DNA from: Succinivibrionaceae bacterium
GTDB lineage: Bacteria > Pseudomonadota > Gammaproteobacteria > Enterobacterales > Succinivibrionaceae
NCBI GenBank assembly: GCA_019420905.1
Contig: JAHZGH010000001.1
Location: 62,001-126,000 of the forward strand
Direction of reading: 5' to 3'
Length of the DNA: 64,000 nucleotides
Positions 51,404 to 60,781 of the stretch are shown piece after piece. How positions within the stretch are numbered: the first letter of the stretch is position 1; the number at the start of each line of letters is the position of its first letter. The notes beneath the pieces are model-generated. The model did no database searches, was not told the origin of the DNA, and saw nothing but the letters and a program-made list of their open reading frames with translations. Position numbers and translations under genes: made by a program.

Positions 51404-53998
51404 CTAGGCAGCAACGATATTTACTAAGCGGCCCTTGACATAAATAGTCTTCTTAATGCTCTTGCCTGCAGTAAATTTCTGTACCTCAGGCTTATCTAAG
51501 GCAGTCTTGATGACATCCTCTTCAGATGCATCAGGAGCGATATTGATGCGAGCACGAACTTTACCGTTGATTTGAACTACCAAGGTGATCTCTTCAGCTT
51601 CTAAAGCTTTAGGATCAACTTCTGGCCACTTAGCAGTATCAATTTGCTCGGTATGACCTAATATCTCCCATAATTCAAAGCAGATATGAGGAGTAATAGG
51701 ATAGAGCATGAGAACCACTGAAGAGTAGATCTCATAGCGTAAAGCTAAGCTTACCGGATCGGCTGAGGTAAATTTACCTGCAGTATTCAGCAATTCCATA
51801 ATGGCTGCAATAGCAGTATTGAAGGTTTGGCGACGACCGATATCATCAGTAACCTTTTGAATAGTTACATGCAGGTCGTGACGCAAACGGCGCTGTTCGG
51901 CATTGAGTTTAGATATATCTAAAGGCTCAGCTTTACCGCAAGCTACTAAGTCTTCAACCTGAGAATATAACTTGCGCAAGAAACGTTGAGAGCCTTCAAC
52001 GCCTGACTGACGCCACTCTAAAGTTAGTTCTGCAGGAGAGGCAAACATTAAGAATAAGCGTACAGTATCAGCACCATACATATTTACCATATTTTCAGGG
52101 TCTATACCATTAGCCTTAGACTTAGACATTTTGATCATGCCCTCATGGAAGAGTGTATGACCGTCTTTGTCAACAGCCTTGGTAATATTGCCCTTATCAT
52201 CACGAGTTGTGATGGCATCTAGCGGATTAACCCAATTCTTAGTACCGTTTTCATCTAAATAGTAGAAGGCATCAGCTAAAACCATACCTTGGCATAATAA
52301 GCGTTTAAACGGCTCGTCATACTTAACCATGCCGGCATCACGCAAGAGCTTGAAGAAGAAGCGTGAGTAGAGTAGGTGCAATACGGCATGCTCAATACCG
52401 CCGATATATTGATCAACTGGCAGCCAATAGTTGGCGGCATCTTTGTCGAACATTTCCTTTTCGTCGCGAGGAGAGCAGTAGCGCGCATAATACCAGGATG
52501 ATTCCATAAAAGTATCAAAGGTATCTGTCTCGCGGGTGGCGCTCTTTCCTTTATAAGTAGTCTTATACCAAGACTCGTCTGTCTTAAGAGGAGAAATTAC
52601 ACCGTCAATCTTAACATTCTCAGGTAAGGTTACAGGCAAGTTACAATCTTCCTCAGGGACTAGCTCGCCGGTTTCATCTATAGAGAGCATCGGAATCGGG
52701 GCTCCCCAATAGCGTTGACGGGAAATACACCAGTCACGCAGGCGGTAGTTAACCTTACGCTTAGCACAGCCTAAAGCCTCTAATTTGTTGGCAATAGCTG
52801 CAAAGGCTTCCTTAAAGTTCATGCCATCAAATTCGCCTGAATTATAGGCGATGCCATGCTCTGTGAAGGCTTCCTTAGAAACATCAGCGCAGTCTTTATC
52901 GCAAGGACGGATAACAGGGATAATATCGATGCCGTATTTCTTTGCAAATTCATAATCACGCTGATCGTGAGCTGGTACGGACATAACTGCACCGGTACCG
53001 TAATCCATAATTACGAAGTTGGCTACATAGATAGGAACACGGCGGCCGTTGATAGGATGGATTGCGTATAAGCCAGTTGCCATACCTTTCTTTTCCATGG
53101 TGGCAATATCAGCTTCAGCAAACTTCTGGGTACGGCATTCCTTGCAGAAAGCTTCAAGCTCTGGATTAGTCTTGCAGCATTCCTTCACTAAAGGATGGTT
53201 TGCAGAAATGGAAATATAAGTAATACCCATGAAGGTGTCAGGACGGGTAGTGTAAACTGTAAAAGTCTCGTCGCTATTTTCAACCTTAAAGGTAATATTT
53301 AAGCCTTCGGATCTGCCGATCCAATTGCGCTGCATAGTACGTACGCGCTCAGGCCAGCCTTCAAGCTTATCAATATCCTGCAGTAATTCCTCAGCATATG
53401 CCGTAATTTTTAAGTACCACTGTGGAATTTCGCGTAATTCTACTTTAGATCCGCAGCGCCAGCAGCAGCCGTCTTCTACCTGCTCATTAGCAAGGACGGT
53501 ATGATCAACCGGGCACCAATTTACGGTAGAAAGCTTCTTATATACCAAGCCACGTTTGTATAGCTCGCCGAAGAATTTTTGCTCCCAGCGGTAGTATTCA
53601 GGACGGCAGGTTGCAACTTCACGAGACCAGTCATAAGAAATACCTAGGGACTTAAGCTGCTTTTTCATGTAATCGATGTTAGCGTAAGTCCATTCGCCAG
53701 GCTGGCGGTTATTCTTAATGGCAGCATTTTCAGCAGGCATACCGAAAGCATCCCAACCGATAGGAGCCAACACATTCTTGCCTTGCAGACGTTGGAAACG
53801 AGCAATAACATCACCGATGGTGTAGTTACGTACGTGACCCATATGCAGACGTCCTGAAGGATATGGGAACATTACCAAGCAATAATATTTTTCGCGATTG
53901 GGATCTTCCTTAGCCTGGAAGGTTTGATGATCTTCCCAATATTTTTGAACCCTAGGCTCAATTTCCTGAGGGTTATAGGCAGCTTTGTTAGCAGACAT
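51404..53998 (-). CDS. leuS: Leucyl-tRNA synthetase
   Basis: Class I synthetase of 864 residues. The HIGH motif reads H-M-G-H near residue 50, after F-P-Y-P-S-G-R-L. The CP1 editing domain, at about 225-420, has T-T-R-P-D-T-F-M-G and V-P-A-H-D-Q-R-D. M-S-K-S-K is near 620, and the anticodon-binding and C-terminal domains are complete. A zinc-type C-x-x-C pair (C-C-W-R-C-G) lies near 158. The ATG at 53998 is preferred over an in-frame TTG at 54001, with GGAG upstream. First gene of a long co-directional cluster. Confidence 0.97.
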   Translation of the reverse strand: MSANKAAYNPQEIEPRVQKYWEDHQTFQAKEDPNREKYYCLVMFPYPSGRLHMGHVRNYTIGDVIARFQRLQGKNVLAPIGWDAFGMPAENAAIKNNRQPGEWTYANIDYMKKQLKSLGISYDWSREVATCRPEYYRWEQKFFGELYKRGLVYKKLSTVNWCPVDHTVLANEQVEDGCCWRCGSKVELREIPQWYLKITAYAEELLQDIDKLEGWPERVRTMQRNWIGRSEGLNITFKVENSDETFTVYTTRPDTFMGITYISISANHPLVKECCKTNPELEAFCKECRTQKFAEADIATMEKKGMATGLYAIHPINGRRVPIYVANFVIMDYGTGAVMSVPAHDQRDYEFAKKYGIDIIPVIRPCDKDCADVSKEAFTEHGIAYNSGEFDGMNFKEAFAAIANKLEALGCAKRKVNYRLRDWCISRQRYWGAPIPMLSIDETGELVPEEDCNLPVTLPENVKIDGVISPLKTDESWYKTTYKGKSATRETDTFDTFMESSWYYARYCSPRDEKEMFDKDAANYWLPVDQYIGGIEHAVLHLLYSRFFFKLLRDAGMVKYDEPFKRLLCQGMVLADAFYYLDENGTKNWVNPLDAITTRDDKGNITKAVDKDGHTLFHEGMIKMSKSKANGIDPENMVNMYGADTVRLFLMFASPAELTLEWRQSGVEGSQRFLRKLYSQVEDLVACGKAEPLDISKLNAEQRRLRHDLHVTIQKVTDDIGRRQTFNTAIAAIMELLNTAGKFTSADPVSLALRYEIYSSVVLMLYPITPHICFELWEILGHTEQIDTAKWPEVDPKALEAEEITLVVQINGKVRARINIAPDASEEDVIKTALDKPEVQKFTAGKSIKKTIYVKGRLVNIVAA

Positions 53999-54352
53999 CA
54001 ACTGTTGCTCCGATTATTTTTAAAAAATCTCGAAATTATTTACGAGTTTAAAATGCAAAATGATCACTTATTTTGCCACATATTAAAAAACTTTGTGAGA
54101 ATTTTAGCAAAAAAAGATCTGTGCTACAGGCTTTAGCCTGAGAGTTTTGACAGGTTTATTTATAATTCGGCGTAATTTTTATTAAATAGCTGCAGCTTTT
54201 GCAAGAAGATTAAATGTATTCTCTCAAAGAAAGAGAGATGGTTATATCTATAAAAAGGGGGAAAGCTTGAGGGCTTGCATTAAGTCCTTAAGGCATTCCC
54301 CATGAAGTTTCTCCAATACGAGGAAGTATCAGACAGAGATGATTAAAATTTG
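53999..54352. other. Leader and spacer between ldhA and leuS
   Basis: About 350 nt. The ldhA-proximal part holds a strong terminator (54252-54301). The rest, up to leuS, is AT-rich without a gene. No T-box or leader peptide rich in Leu codons was recognised. Confidence 0.5.
54252..54301 (-). terminator. Strong terminator of ldhA
   Basis: A long stem with GGGGAA / TTCCCC at the base and a TTGAGGGCTT / AAGTCCTTAA upper part (two G-T pairs, one bulge), followed on the minus strand by TTTTT. It starts 52 nt after the ldhA stop. Confidence 0.8.
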
Positions 54353-55360
54353 TTAGGCTTTGACCTCATTGTTAAAGATTCCTTTTTCAAAGAAATCTTT
54401 GCAGTTTTCCAAGGTAGTAGTAACAATATTAGTCATAGCTTCGCGGGTGAAGAAAGCCTGATGAGATGTGACCAACACATTGTTATAGCTTAAAAGATGC
54501 GACAGCTTATCATCTGTAATAACTTTATCGGATTTATCTTGATAGAAATAGGTACGCTCATCTTCATATACATCAAGGCCAGCTGAGCCTATCTTGCCTG
54601 ATTTGAGGCCGTCAATTAATGCTTGAGTGTCTATAAGCGGGCCGCGGCCTGTATTGATAATCATTACGCCGGGCTTCATCTTAGCTATAGCATCGGCATT
54701 GATAAGATGAGTATTTTCTGCTGTAAGCGGGCAATTTAGTGAAATTACATCAGCGTTTGCATATAACTCGTCTAAGCTTACATATTTTATACCTGCACTC
54801 TGAGCGTAAGCTGCATCAGGATAGATATCGTTAGCTAAGATATTCATGCCAAATCCTTTTAGAATTTGAATCAGGATACGGGCAATTTTCCCAGTTCCGA
54901 TAATACCTGCAGTTTTTCCGTGCAGATCAAAGCCCATAAGACCGTTTAAAGTGAAATTACCGTCACGAGTACGTAAATAGGCTCTATAGGTTTTACGGTT
55001 TAAGGAAAGCATTAAAGCTACGACATGTTCTGCAATTGCATAAGGAGAGTAGGCAGGGACTCTTACAACGTGCAAGCCTAAATCTGCGGCAGCCTTCAAG
55101 TCAACATTGTTGAAGCCTGCGCAGCGCAGCGCAATTAATTTAACGCCATTTTTAGCGAGGATTTCTAAAATTGTACGATCGGCTCTATCGTTAACGAAAA
55201 TACAGACTGCCTTAGCTCCTAGAGTCTGAGAAGCATTATGAAGATCTAAGAAAGAGCGGTGATACTGTAATGTGAAGTTATAATTTTTGCTTTCATTGAT
55301 TTCTGTAAACAGATGGCGATCATAACTGTGAGTGCCGAAAAAAGTAATCTTTTCTGACAT
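54353..55360 (-). CDS. ldhA: D-lactate dehydrogenase
   Basis: NADH-dependent fermentative enzyme reducing pyruvate to D-lactate, 335 residues. It is a D-isomer 2-hydroxyacid dehydrogenase: R-C-A-G-F-N-N-V-D near 80, NAD motif G-T-G-K-I-A-R, catalytic Arg in N-T-G-R-G-P-L-I-D, Glu in D-V-Y-E-D-E, and His in T-S-H-Q-A-F-F-T. Length and motifs match E. coli LdhA. Monocistronic with its own strong terminator; divergent from the L,D-transpeptidase. Confidence 0.95.
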   Translation of the reverse strand: MSEKITFFGTHSYDRHLFTEINESKNYNFTLQYHRSFLDLHNASQTLGAKAVCIFVNDRADRTILEILAKNGVKLIALRCAGFNNVDLKAAADLGLHVVRVPAYSPYAIAEHVVALMLSLNRKTYRAYLRTRDGNFTLNGLMGFDLHGKTAGIIGTGKIARILIQILKGFGMNILANDIYPDAAYAQSAGIKYVSLDELYANADVISLNCPLTAENTHLINADAIAKMKPGVMIINTGRGPLIDTQALIDGLKSGKIGSAGLDVYEDERTYFYQDKSDKVITDDKLSHLLSYNNVLVTSHQAFFTREAMTNIVTTTLENCKDFFEKGIFNNEVKA

Positions 55361-55728
55361 AAAATCCTCCTCTTTATTTGTTTGTATAGCCTAAACTTAA
55401 AACGTAAGCTTTAGTATGGCAAACTATATTTAAAAAGTTATTGCGTATATAATGTAATTTATTGAAATTAAAAGAATTATATTGATTATAACCTGCTTCT
55501 ATTTTGTGCATTTTGTCTATTAGGTTAGATTGTGCTTAATTTGCGAGTTAATTTTACAAAATTATAAATAGCAAAATAGACATCTTTATGAGAGCTTTAA
55601 GCTAAGAATGATAATTAAAAAATTTGGGGCAGAGTTACTATTTGTTTAAAAGTTAAAGAAAAATAGTAAAATAAGCAGAGTTAGCTTTGAACAAAGTTAA
55701 ATAAAAAGCAATCTATCGGGTATCAAAG
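55361..55728. other. Spacer between divergent ldhA and the L,D-transpeptidase gene
   Basis: About 370 nt of AT-rich sequence holding both promoters. No ORF, RNA fold or clear regulator site is recognised. Confidence 0.4.
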
Positions 55729-56652
55729 ATGAACAATATTAAGAAAGCTGTGCTGGGTCTAGGTTTATTAGCATTTACATCAATAGTTATGGCCCATACT
55801 CAATATACCTTAGAGACAGGTAAGCGCCTTTATGGTGAAGAGCAGGTCTACAATATCGAAAAATCTGGAACCACTACCTTAGAGTATGTAGCTGCTAAAT
55901 ACTCTTTAGGCTTATCTAATATGATCGAAGCTAATCCAGAGGTAGATCCAATTGTTCCTTTAAAGGGAACCTCGCTTATCATTCCTAATCGTTTAATTCT
56001 GCCTGATACAGTTCATGACGGCATTATCTTAAATACTGCAGAAATGCGTTTATTTTATTATCATGATAATGTCGTTGAGGTTTATCCTATCGGTATTGGA
56101 CAGCTAGGCAAGGATACTCCAAAAAATTGGATAACAAAGGTTGAGCGCAAAAGAGCAAATCCTACATGGACTCCTACTGCAGCTATGCGCGCAGAATATG
56201 CAGCTCAAGGCGAATTTCTTCCTGCTGTAGTCCCTGCAGGTCCTGATAATCCTATGGGCCTTTATGCCATGTATATTGGACGTCTTTATGCAATTCATGG
56301 TACTAATGCTGAATTTGGCATCGGCTTACGTGTAAGTCATGGCTGCGTGCGCTTGCGCAATGAGGATAATGAAACTTTATTCCATAAAGTTCCTGTTGGC
56401 ACACGCGTACAATTTATAAATCGCGCAATTAAATATACAACAGAGCCTGACGGCAGTATTTATATTGAGGTTCATCAGCCGCTTTCTCGCTCCGAGGCTG
56501 AATTTGAAAACTTCGACAGTAATGTTCCATTTGAATTTACTCAGGAAGATCTGGAGTTCTTTAAAAATCCTGAAATTGATCAGGATATTCTGAGACAAGC
56601 TTTACATGAGCGTACAGGACGTCCTGTATTATTAAATCCGGCTAAATTCTAG
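55729..56652 (+). CDS. Periplasmic L,D-transpeptidase (ErfK/YbiS/YkuD family)
   Basis: Forms L,D cross-links or attaches lipoproteins to peptidoglycan. The 307-residue protein has a signal peptide (1-22), a LysM-like segment (about 38-85: L-E-Y-V-A-A-K-Y-S-L-G-L-S-N-M-I-E-A-N-P), and a YkuD domain (about 100-235). The active motif is I-H-G-T-N, then S-H-G-C-V-R-L, with catalytic Cys 206. An acidic C-terminal tail follows. It is 8 nt from the next gene and probably co-transcribed with it. Confidence 0.93.
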   Translation: MNNIKKAVLGLGLLAFTSIVMAHTQYTLETGKRLYGEEQVYNIEKSGTTTLEYVAAKYSLGLSNMIEANPEVDPIVPLKGTSLIIPNRLILPDTVHDGIILNTAEMRLFYYHDNVVEVYPIGIGQLGKDTPKNWITKVERKRANPTWTPTAAMRAEYAAQGEFLPAVVPAGPDNPMGLYAMYIGRLYAIHGTNAEFGIGLRVSHGCVRLRNEDNETLFHKVPVGTRVQFINRAIKYTTEPDGSIYIEVHQPLSRSEAEFENFDSNVPFEFTQEDLEFFKNPEIDQDILRQALHERTGRPVLLNPAKF

Positions 56653-56660
56653 GGTATGCG

Positions 56661-59162
56661 GTGTTAAAAAAGATTGTCATTGCCTGTTTATCTATTGCTT
56701 CTGCTGCAGTAAGCGGGGCTGAGGACTTTGACAGCGTTGCCTTGCCTAACCTTTTGTTTCAAGCAACAGAGGCATCAGGCAAACTGCAGCGCAATGGCAA
56801 TATTTTTGAAATCGTCAATTATGCTGATTCTTTAGACGTAAAAAGTCCTTATGTACCTAAGCAAGAGAAAAGTTTGGAAAATTTAAATGCAGAAGTAATA
56901 AATTACGATAATTTATCGCTAATTATGCTGTCTAAGCTTTTCCCAGCAAATGTAGTCTCAAAAGAAAAAATTAAATTACCTTTTATTTTTTATGAAAATA
57001 AATTTAAAGAGCAATTTAAACTCTCTGATGGCTTCTATAAGGAAGGAGCCTGCAGGGGGTTAGGCTTTTTTGAGGCTAAGTATAAGGATAAATGTATAAA
57101 TTCAGGTTATGAGCCTTTATTTGAGGCATCAGCAGATCTTTTAATAAATAAAAATCTTTTAAATTATCATTTATATCGTAGCTTGCCTAGATTATTAGGC
57201 TTTAGAAGCTATGCAACCTCTGAAGGATTTTCTGGCGTTCTCTCTCCTGTAGATAAGCATCTTTATTCTTTAGAGCTCAAGCGCAATATAAGAGAGCATG
57301 ATTCCTTTGCTGAGCTTTTTTCTAATTGTAAAAATTCAGATTGCAGCTTTTTTGAGTTTAAATCAGAATCTCTTGAGCATTTGAAATATGCTCATTATAA
57401 AGACAATACAGAGGAAAATTTACCATTATATACAATCATAAATAAAGACGGCAGCTGCGAATTTAAGCTGCGCAATACGCTTTTGTCTGACAGCAGTTTT
57501 GTCAATTATGATTTTTATTCAGAAATTGAACTTGCAGCATTGCAGTCTTTGGGGTTTGATATTATTCCGCAGCTTTATTTCGGCAGCAGTATATATAGTT
57601 CAGGAAGCAGAGGTGATCTGCAGAAAATCGTTTTAAATAAAGGTTATTTTTCTTGGGACGATATTCTTAAAATTTATAATGAGGAAAAAATTTCCTCTAT
57701 TCCATTGAGCATCGGCACTCATATTTACGGCAATTATAATGATGTAAGACAGCAGGCCTCAATTGCATCTGTTGGTTATGGAGCGACTGGCGTACGTATT
57801 GATGGGGCTGGGAATAGGTTTATTTTACCTAAGCAGTCGGCAATTATTGAAAACGGTGTTAATTCTACAGGTATTGCCGTTAGCTATGGTTCAAACTCTA
57901 AATTAGATATTGATGGCTTTGTTTCAGCAAATCGTAGCGGCGGCATTGCTGTAGCTTTGGATTTTAAAGAAAACATGCGCTCTGACGAATATGAATATCA
58001 AGGTTCTTTTGTAAGAGTGAGAACTAATGATTATCTCAATAAAAAGCTTTCAAAAGAAAAAGCGTCAGCATTAGATGTTCCAAATGTGCTTAAAGGTCCT
58101 TTAGTATCGGTAATGAATGTTTCAGGATCTTTAATTGGTAAAAAGGCTGCTGTTTATATTGGCGATACTGCGTGGGTAAAAGAAATTAATTTTTTAGATA
58201 GAGCAACAATTAAGGGAGATATAATCAGTGATTATTCTCCTTATATTGATGGCGAGTGGATTTATCTTGCAAAGAAAGACGGAAGACTATTGCCGGCGCG
58301 CTTTCAATTAAAGCCTAGAAGCACTTTCTTAGATTACAAAGGCAATAAAAGCTTTTATGAAAAGTTGAGTACTAACCTAAATTTTGGCAGTGCTGATTCT
58401 GATTATTTAGATAAGGATGCAAAGTCTTCTTCTGATTCTGACAGCGTTGAAACTAAAGCATTGATTGATATAAACGGCGATATTAAGGGCAAGGATCTTA
58501 TGCTCAATGTTTTAGGCGGAGTTACCTTAGTAAAAGGACGAATTGATGTTAAAAGCCTGACTATTTCTAAATCCTCTCTGCATTTATCTTCTAAGGATAA
58601 AGATGAGCATACAGTTGATTTTTTGTATCTTGATAATGGAGCTGCTTTGAATTTAGCTGATGGCCGCAGCAACGTAATTAATGTTAATAAAAATGCCTTT
58701 ATAGCACAGAATTCTGTTATAAAAGTTGATACAGATGAAGATGGTAATATTTTAGACAATATTATTGTAAAGAGATCTTTAGTTACCAATACTGGTCAAA
58801 TTCATATTGAGCCATGTGTTAGCTATGCTCAGCTTAAGCAATTTAATGCAGATCCAAAGGCTCTTTTAAATTACATCTCTAGGTTTGTAGCTAATACTAA
58901 TAATATTTTAGCTCCTTATAGAATATCGGTGTATTTTCCTACTTATCTTTGGCATAAGTCAGGAATTATGGGGCGTAAGATTAAATGCACAGCCAGAGGC
59001 TGTCGGATTGGTGATTTTGTCGGTTCACGCAAGAGTATGTTTTATGACAAATTGCCTTTATGGAGAATTTATTTAAGCTTAGGAGGCTGTGTTGTCTTAG
59101 CTCTTGCAACAGTATTCTTAAGACATAAGATAAAAGGACCGACTAAGAGAAATATTTTATAG
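56661..59162 (+). CDS. Barrel-less autotransporter-like envelope protein with degenerate metalloprotease region
   Basis: An 833-residue protein starting at GTG with AGGG upstream. Signal peptide 1-20. Residues 21-350 look like the protease-like N-terminal domain of certain autotransporters (E-L-A-A-L-Q-S-L-G-F-D-I, then Y-F-G-S-S-I-Y near 300). Where those have H-E-x-x-H-x-x-G-F, this one reads R-S-L-P-R-L-L-G-F (173-181), so zinc ligands are lost. Residues 354-760 resemble a beta-helix passenger (H-I-Y-G-N-Y-N-D-V-R-Q, G-A-T-G-V-R-I-D-G). No beta-barrel follows; one helix near 797-818 and a basic end would anchor it in the inner membrane. Function unknown. Linked to the transpeptidase gene. 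Confidence 0.7.
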   Translation: MLKKIVIACLSIASAAVSGAEDFDSVALPNLLFQATEASGKLQRNGNIFEIVNYADSLDVKSPYVPKQEKSLENLNAEVINYDNLSLIMLSKLFPANVVSKEKIKLPFIFYENKFKEQFKLSDGFYKEGACRGLGFFEAKYKDKCINSGYEPLFEASADLLINKNLLNYHLYRSLPRLLGFRSYATSEGFSGVLSPVDKHLYSLELKRNIREHDSFAELFSNCKNSDCSFFEFKSESLEHLKYAHYKDNTEENLPLYTIINKDGSCEFKLRNTLLSDSSFVNYDFYSEIELAALQSLGFDIIPQLYFGSSIYSSGSRGDLQKIVLNKGYFSWDDILKIYNEEKISSIPLSIGTHIYGNYNDVRQQASIASVGYGATGVRIDGAGNRFILPKQSAIIENGVNSTGIAVSYGSNSKLDIDGFVSANRSGGIAVALDFKENMRSDEYEYQGSFVRVRTNDYLNKKLSKEKASALDVPNVLKGPLVSVMNVSGSLIGKKAAVYIGDTAWVKEINFLDRATIKGDIISDYSPYIDGEWIYLAKKDGRLLPARFQLKPRSTFLDYKGNKSFYEKLSTNLNFGSADSDYLDKDAKSSSDSDSVETKALIDINGDIKGKDLMLNVLGGVTLVKGRIDVKSLTISKSSLHLSSKDKDEHTVDFLYLDNGAALNLADGRSNVINVNKNAFIAQNSVIKVDTDEDGNILDNIIVKRSLVTNTGQIHIEPCVSYAQLKQFNADPKALLNYISRFVANTNNILAPYRISVYFPTYLWHKSGIMGRKIKCTARGCRIGDFVGSRKSMFYDKLPLWRIYLSLGGCVVLALATVFLRHKIKGPTKRNIL

Positions 59163-59173
59163 CTGAGGATATA

Positions 59174-59203
59174 AAAAAGCTCACTTAAAAAAGTGAGCTT
59201 TTT
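59174..59203. terminator. Bidirectional terminator between the envelope gene and asnA
   Basis: A 13-bp perfect stem (AAAAAGCTCACTT with AAGTGAGCTTTTT) and a four-A loop, between converging genes. Confidence 0.93.
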
Positions 59204-59223
59204 GATTTTCAATGATGAATTAT

Positions 59224-60261
59224 TTAGATAAGATTCATTCCTAGAGCTTTACACTCTTTGCGCATTTCATCAGGCCAAATACTTGCTTGAATTTCACCGA
59301 TGTGAGCCTTATGCAGAAGAACCATACACAGACGGCTTTGACCGATACCGCCGCCGATAGATAAAGGCAGCTCGTCGTTTAAGAGTTTTTGGTGGAAATA
59401 AAGTTCTTTGCGCTCGTTCTTATTTTCAATATCAAGCTGACGCAATAAAGCTTCCTTATCTACGCGAATACCCATTGAAGAGAGCTCAAAGGAGCGGTTT
59501 AGGATCGGATACCAAATTAAGATATCACCGTTTAGACCAGCCTGACCTTCTTCATTTATAGTTGACCAGTCATCATAGTCAGGAGCGCGTCCATCGTGTT
59601 TTTCTCCGTTTGAAAGCTTAGATCCGATACCGGTTAAGAATACAGCACCGTATTTTTTGCAAATTGCATCTTCTCGCTCTTTAGGAGTTTTATCAGGAAA
59701 CATCTGCAATAGCTCTTCACTATTCACAAAGGTAATATTTTCAGGCAAGAACGGCTTTAAGCTAGGAAAGGCCTCACAGGCTAGGTACTCAGTTCTCAAA
59801 ATAGCACTGTAGATTCGGTTTACTACTTTCTTTAAGAAAGCTAAGGTGCGATCTTCTTTGCCGATTACAGCCTCCCAGTCCCATTGATCAACATAAAGAG
59901 AATGGAGATTGTCTAATTCCTCATCGGCGCGGATGGCATTCATATCAGTATAGATGCCGTAGCCTTTAGCAATTTTGTATTCTGCTAAAGATAAACGCTT
60001 CCACTTAGCAAGAGAATGCACAACCTCAGCCTGAGCATCTTTTAGGTCTTTAATCGGGAAGGTTACAGCACGCTCAACGCCGTTAAGATCGTCATTGATG
60101 CCTAAGCCTTTTAAAACAAATAAAGGTGCAGTAACACGACGCAATCTTAGTGAGGTTGCAAGATTAAGCTGGAAAAAATCCTTAATTAATTTAATTCCAT
60201 GTTCAGTTTGGCAAGGATCTAAAAGAGCCTGATAGTCAATTGGTTTTATTACTTTACTCAT
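59224..60261 (-). CDS. asnA: Aspartate-ammonia ligase (asparagine synthetase A)
   Basis: Makes asparagine from aspartate, ammonia and ATP in the cytoplasm. The 345-residue protein is of class II synthetase type. It has R-V-T-A-P-L-F-V near 43, A-E-V-V-H-S-L-A-K-W-K-R near 80, Y-V-D-Q-W-D-W-E near 127, R-A-P-D-Y-D-D-W, and the C-terminal G-G-G-I-G-Q-S-R-L-C-M. Length is about 15 residues more than E. coli AsnA. Monocistronic, ending at the shared terminator. Confidence 0.96.
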   Translation of the reverse strand: MSKVIKPIDYQALLDPCQTEHGIKLIKDFFQLNLATSLRLRRVTAPLFVLKGLGINDDLNGVERAVTFPIKDLKDAQAEVVHSLAKWKRLSLAEYKIAKGYGIYTDMNAIRADEELDNLHSLYVDQWDWEAVIGKEDRTLAFLKKVVNRIYSAILRTEYLACEAFPSLKPFLPENITFVNSEELLQMFPDKTPKEREDAICKKYGAVFLTGIGSKLSNGEKHDGRAPDYDDWSTINEEGQAGLNGDILIWYPILNRSFELSSMGIRVDKEALLRQLDIENKNERKELYFHQKLLNDELPLSIGGGIGQSRLCMVLLHKAHIGEIQASIWPDEMRKECKALGMNLI

Positions 60262-60781
60262 AGTGTTAGTCTAATTCTTTTATAAAAAAATCGGATGGCT
60301 TTTAGTATATCATTCTAGATCAAAGCATTGCGGAGCTTTATCTATTTGAGTGCAAAATAAAGTTAAGATTTTTCACTTTTTTAGAGAAAATTTCATAATT
60401 TTAATAAAATTGTATATAAAAAAGAAAAAAATTTTTATATAGGTATCAAGGTATTTTTTAGCAAAATATTTTTATGGATATAAAATTCGAGCCAGATGAT
60501 ATCTTATTTTTAATATTAATAAATATATTTAATATAGTGAAATTTTTCTTGCATTAAAATAAAAAATATTAAGTGTTTTTATGTTTTATTAAATAATTTA
60601 TTATTTTTGTTATAACAAGCCAAAAATAATCTTTTTAAATATAGTAATATATCTTTCATTATATAAAATATTATACTAATTTTAGTATATGAACGGTTAA
60701 ATCTTTGTTCATTAAATGATGTTTAAATAACAGCAGCCGTAGTTTTTAATATTTGTTATTAAATTTAGAGTAAAAAATAAA
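60262..60781. other. Very AT-rich spacer upstream of cas9
   Basis: About 520 nt between divergent asnA and cas9. I searched by eye for direct repeats, a tracrRNA-like stem series and short ORFs and support none. It must contain the cas9 promoter. Without the CRISPR repeat, which is outside the window, an anti-repeat cannot be recognised. Confidence 0.4.
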
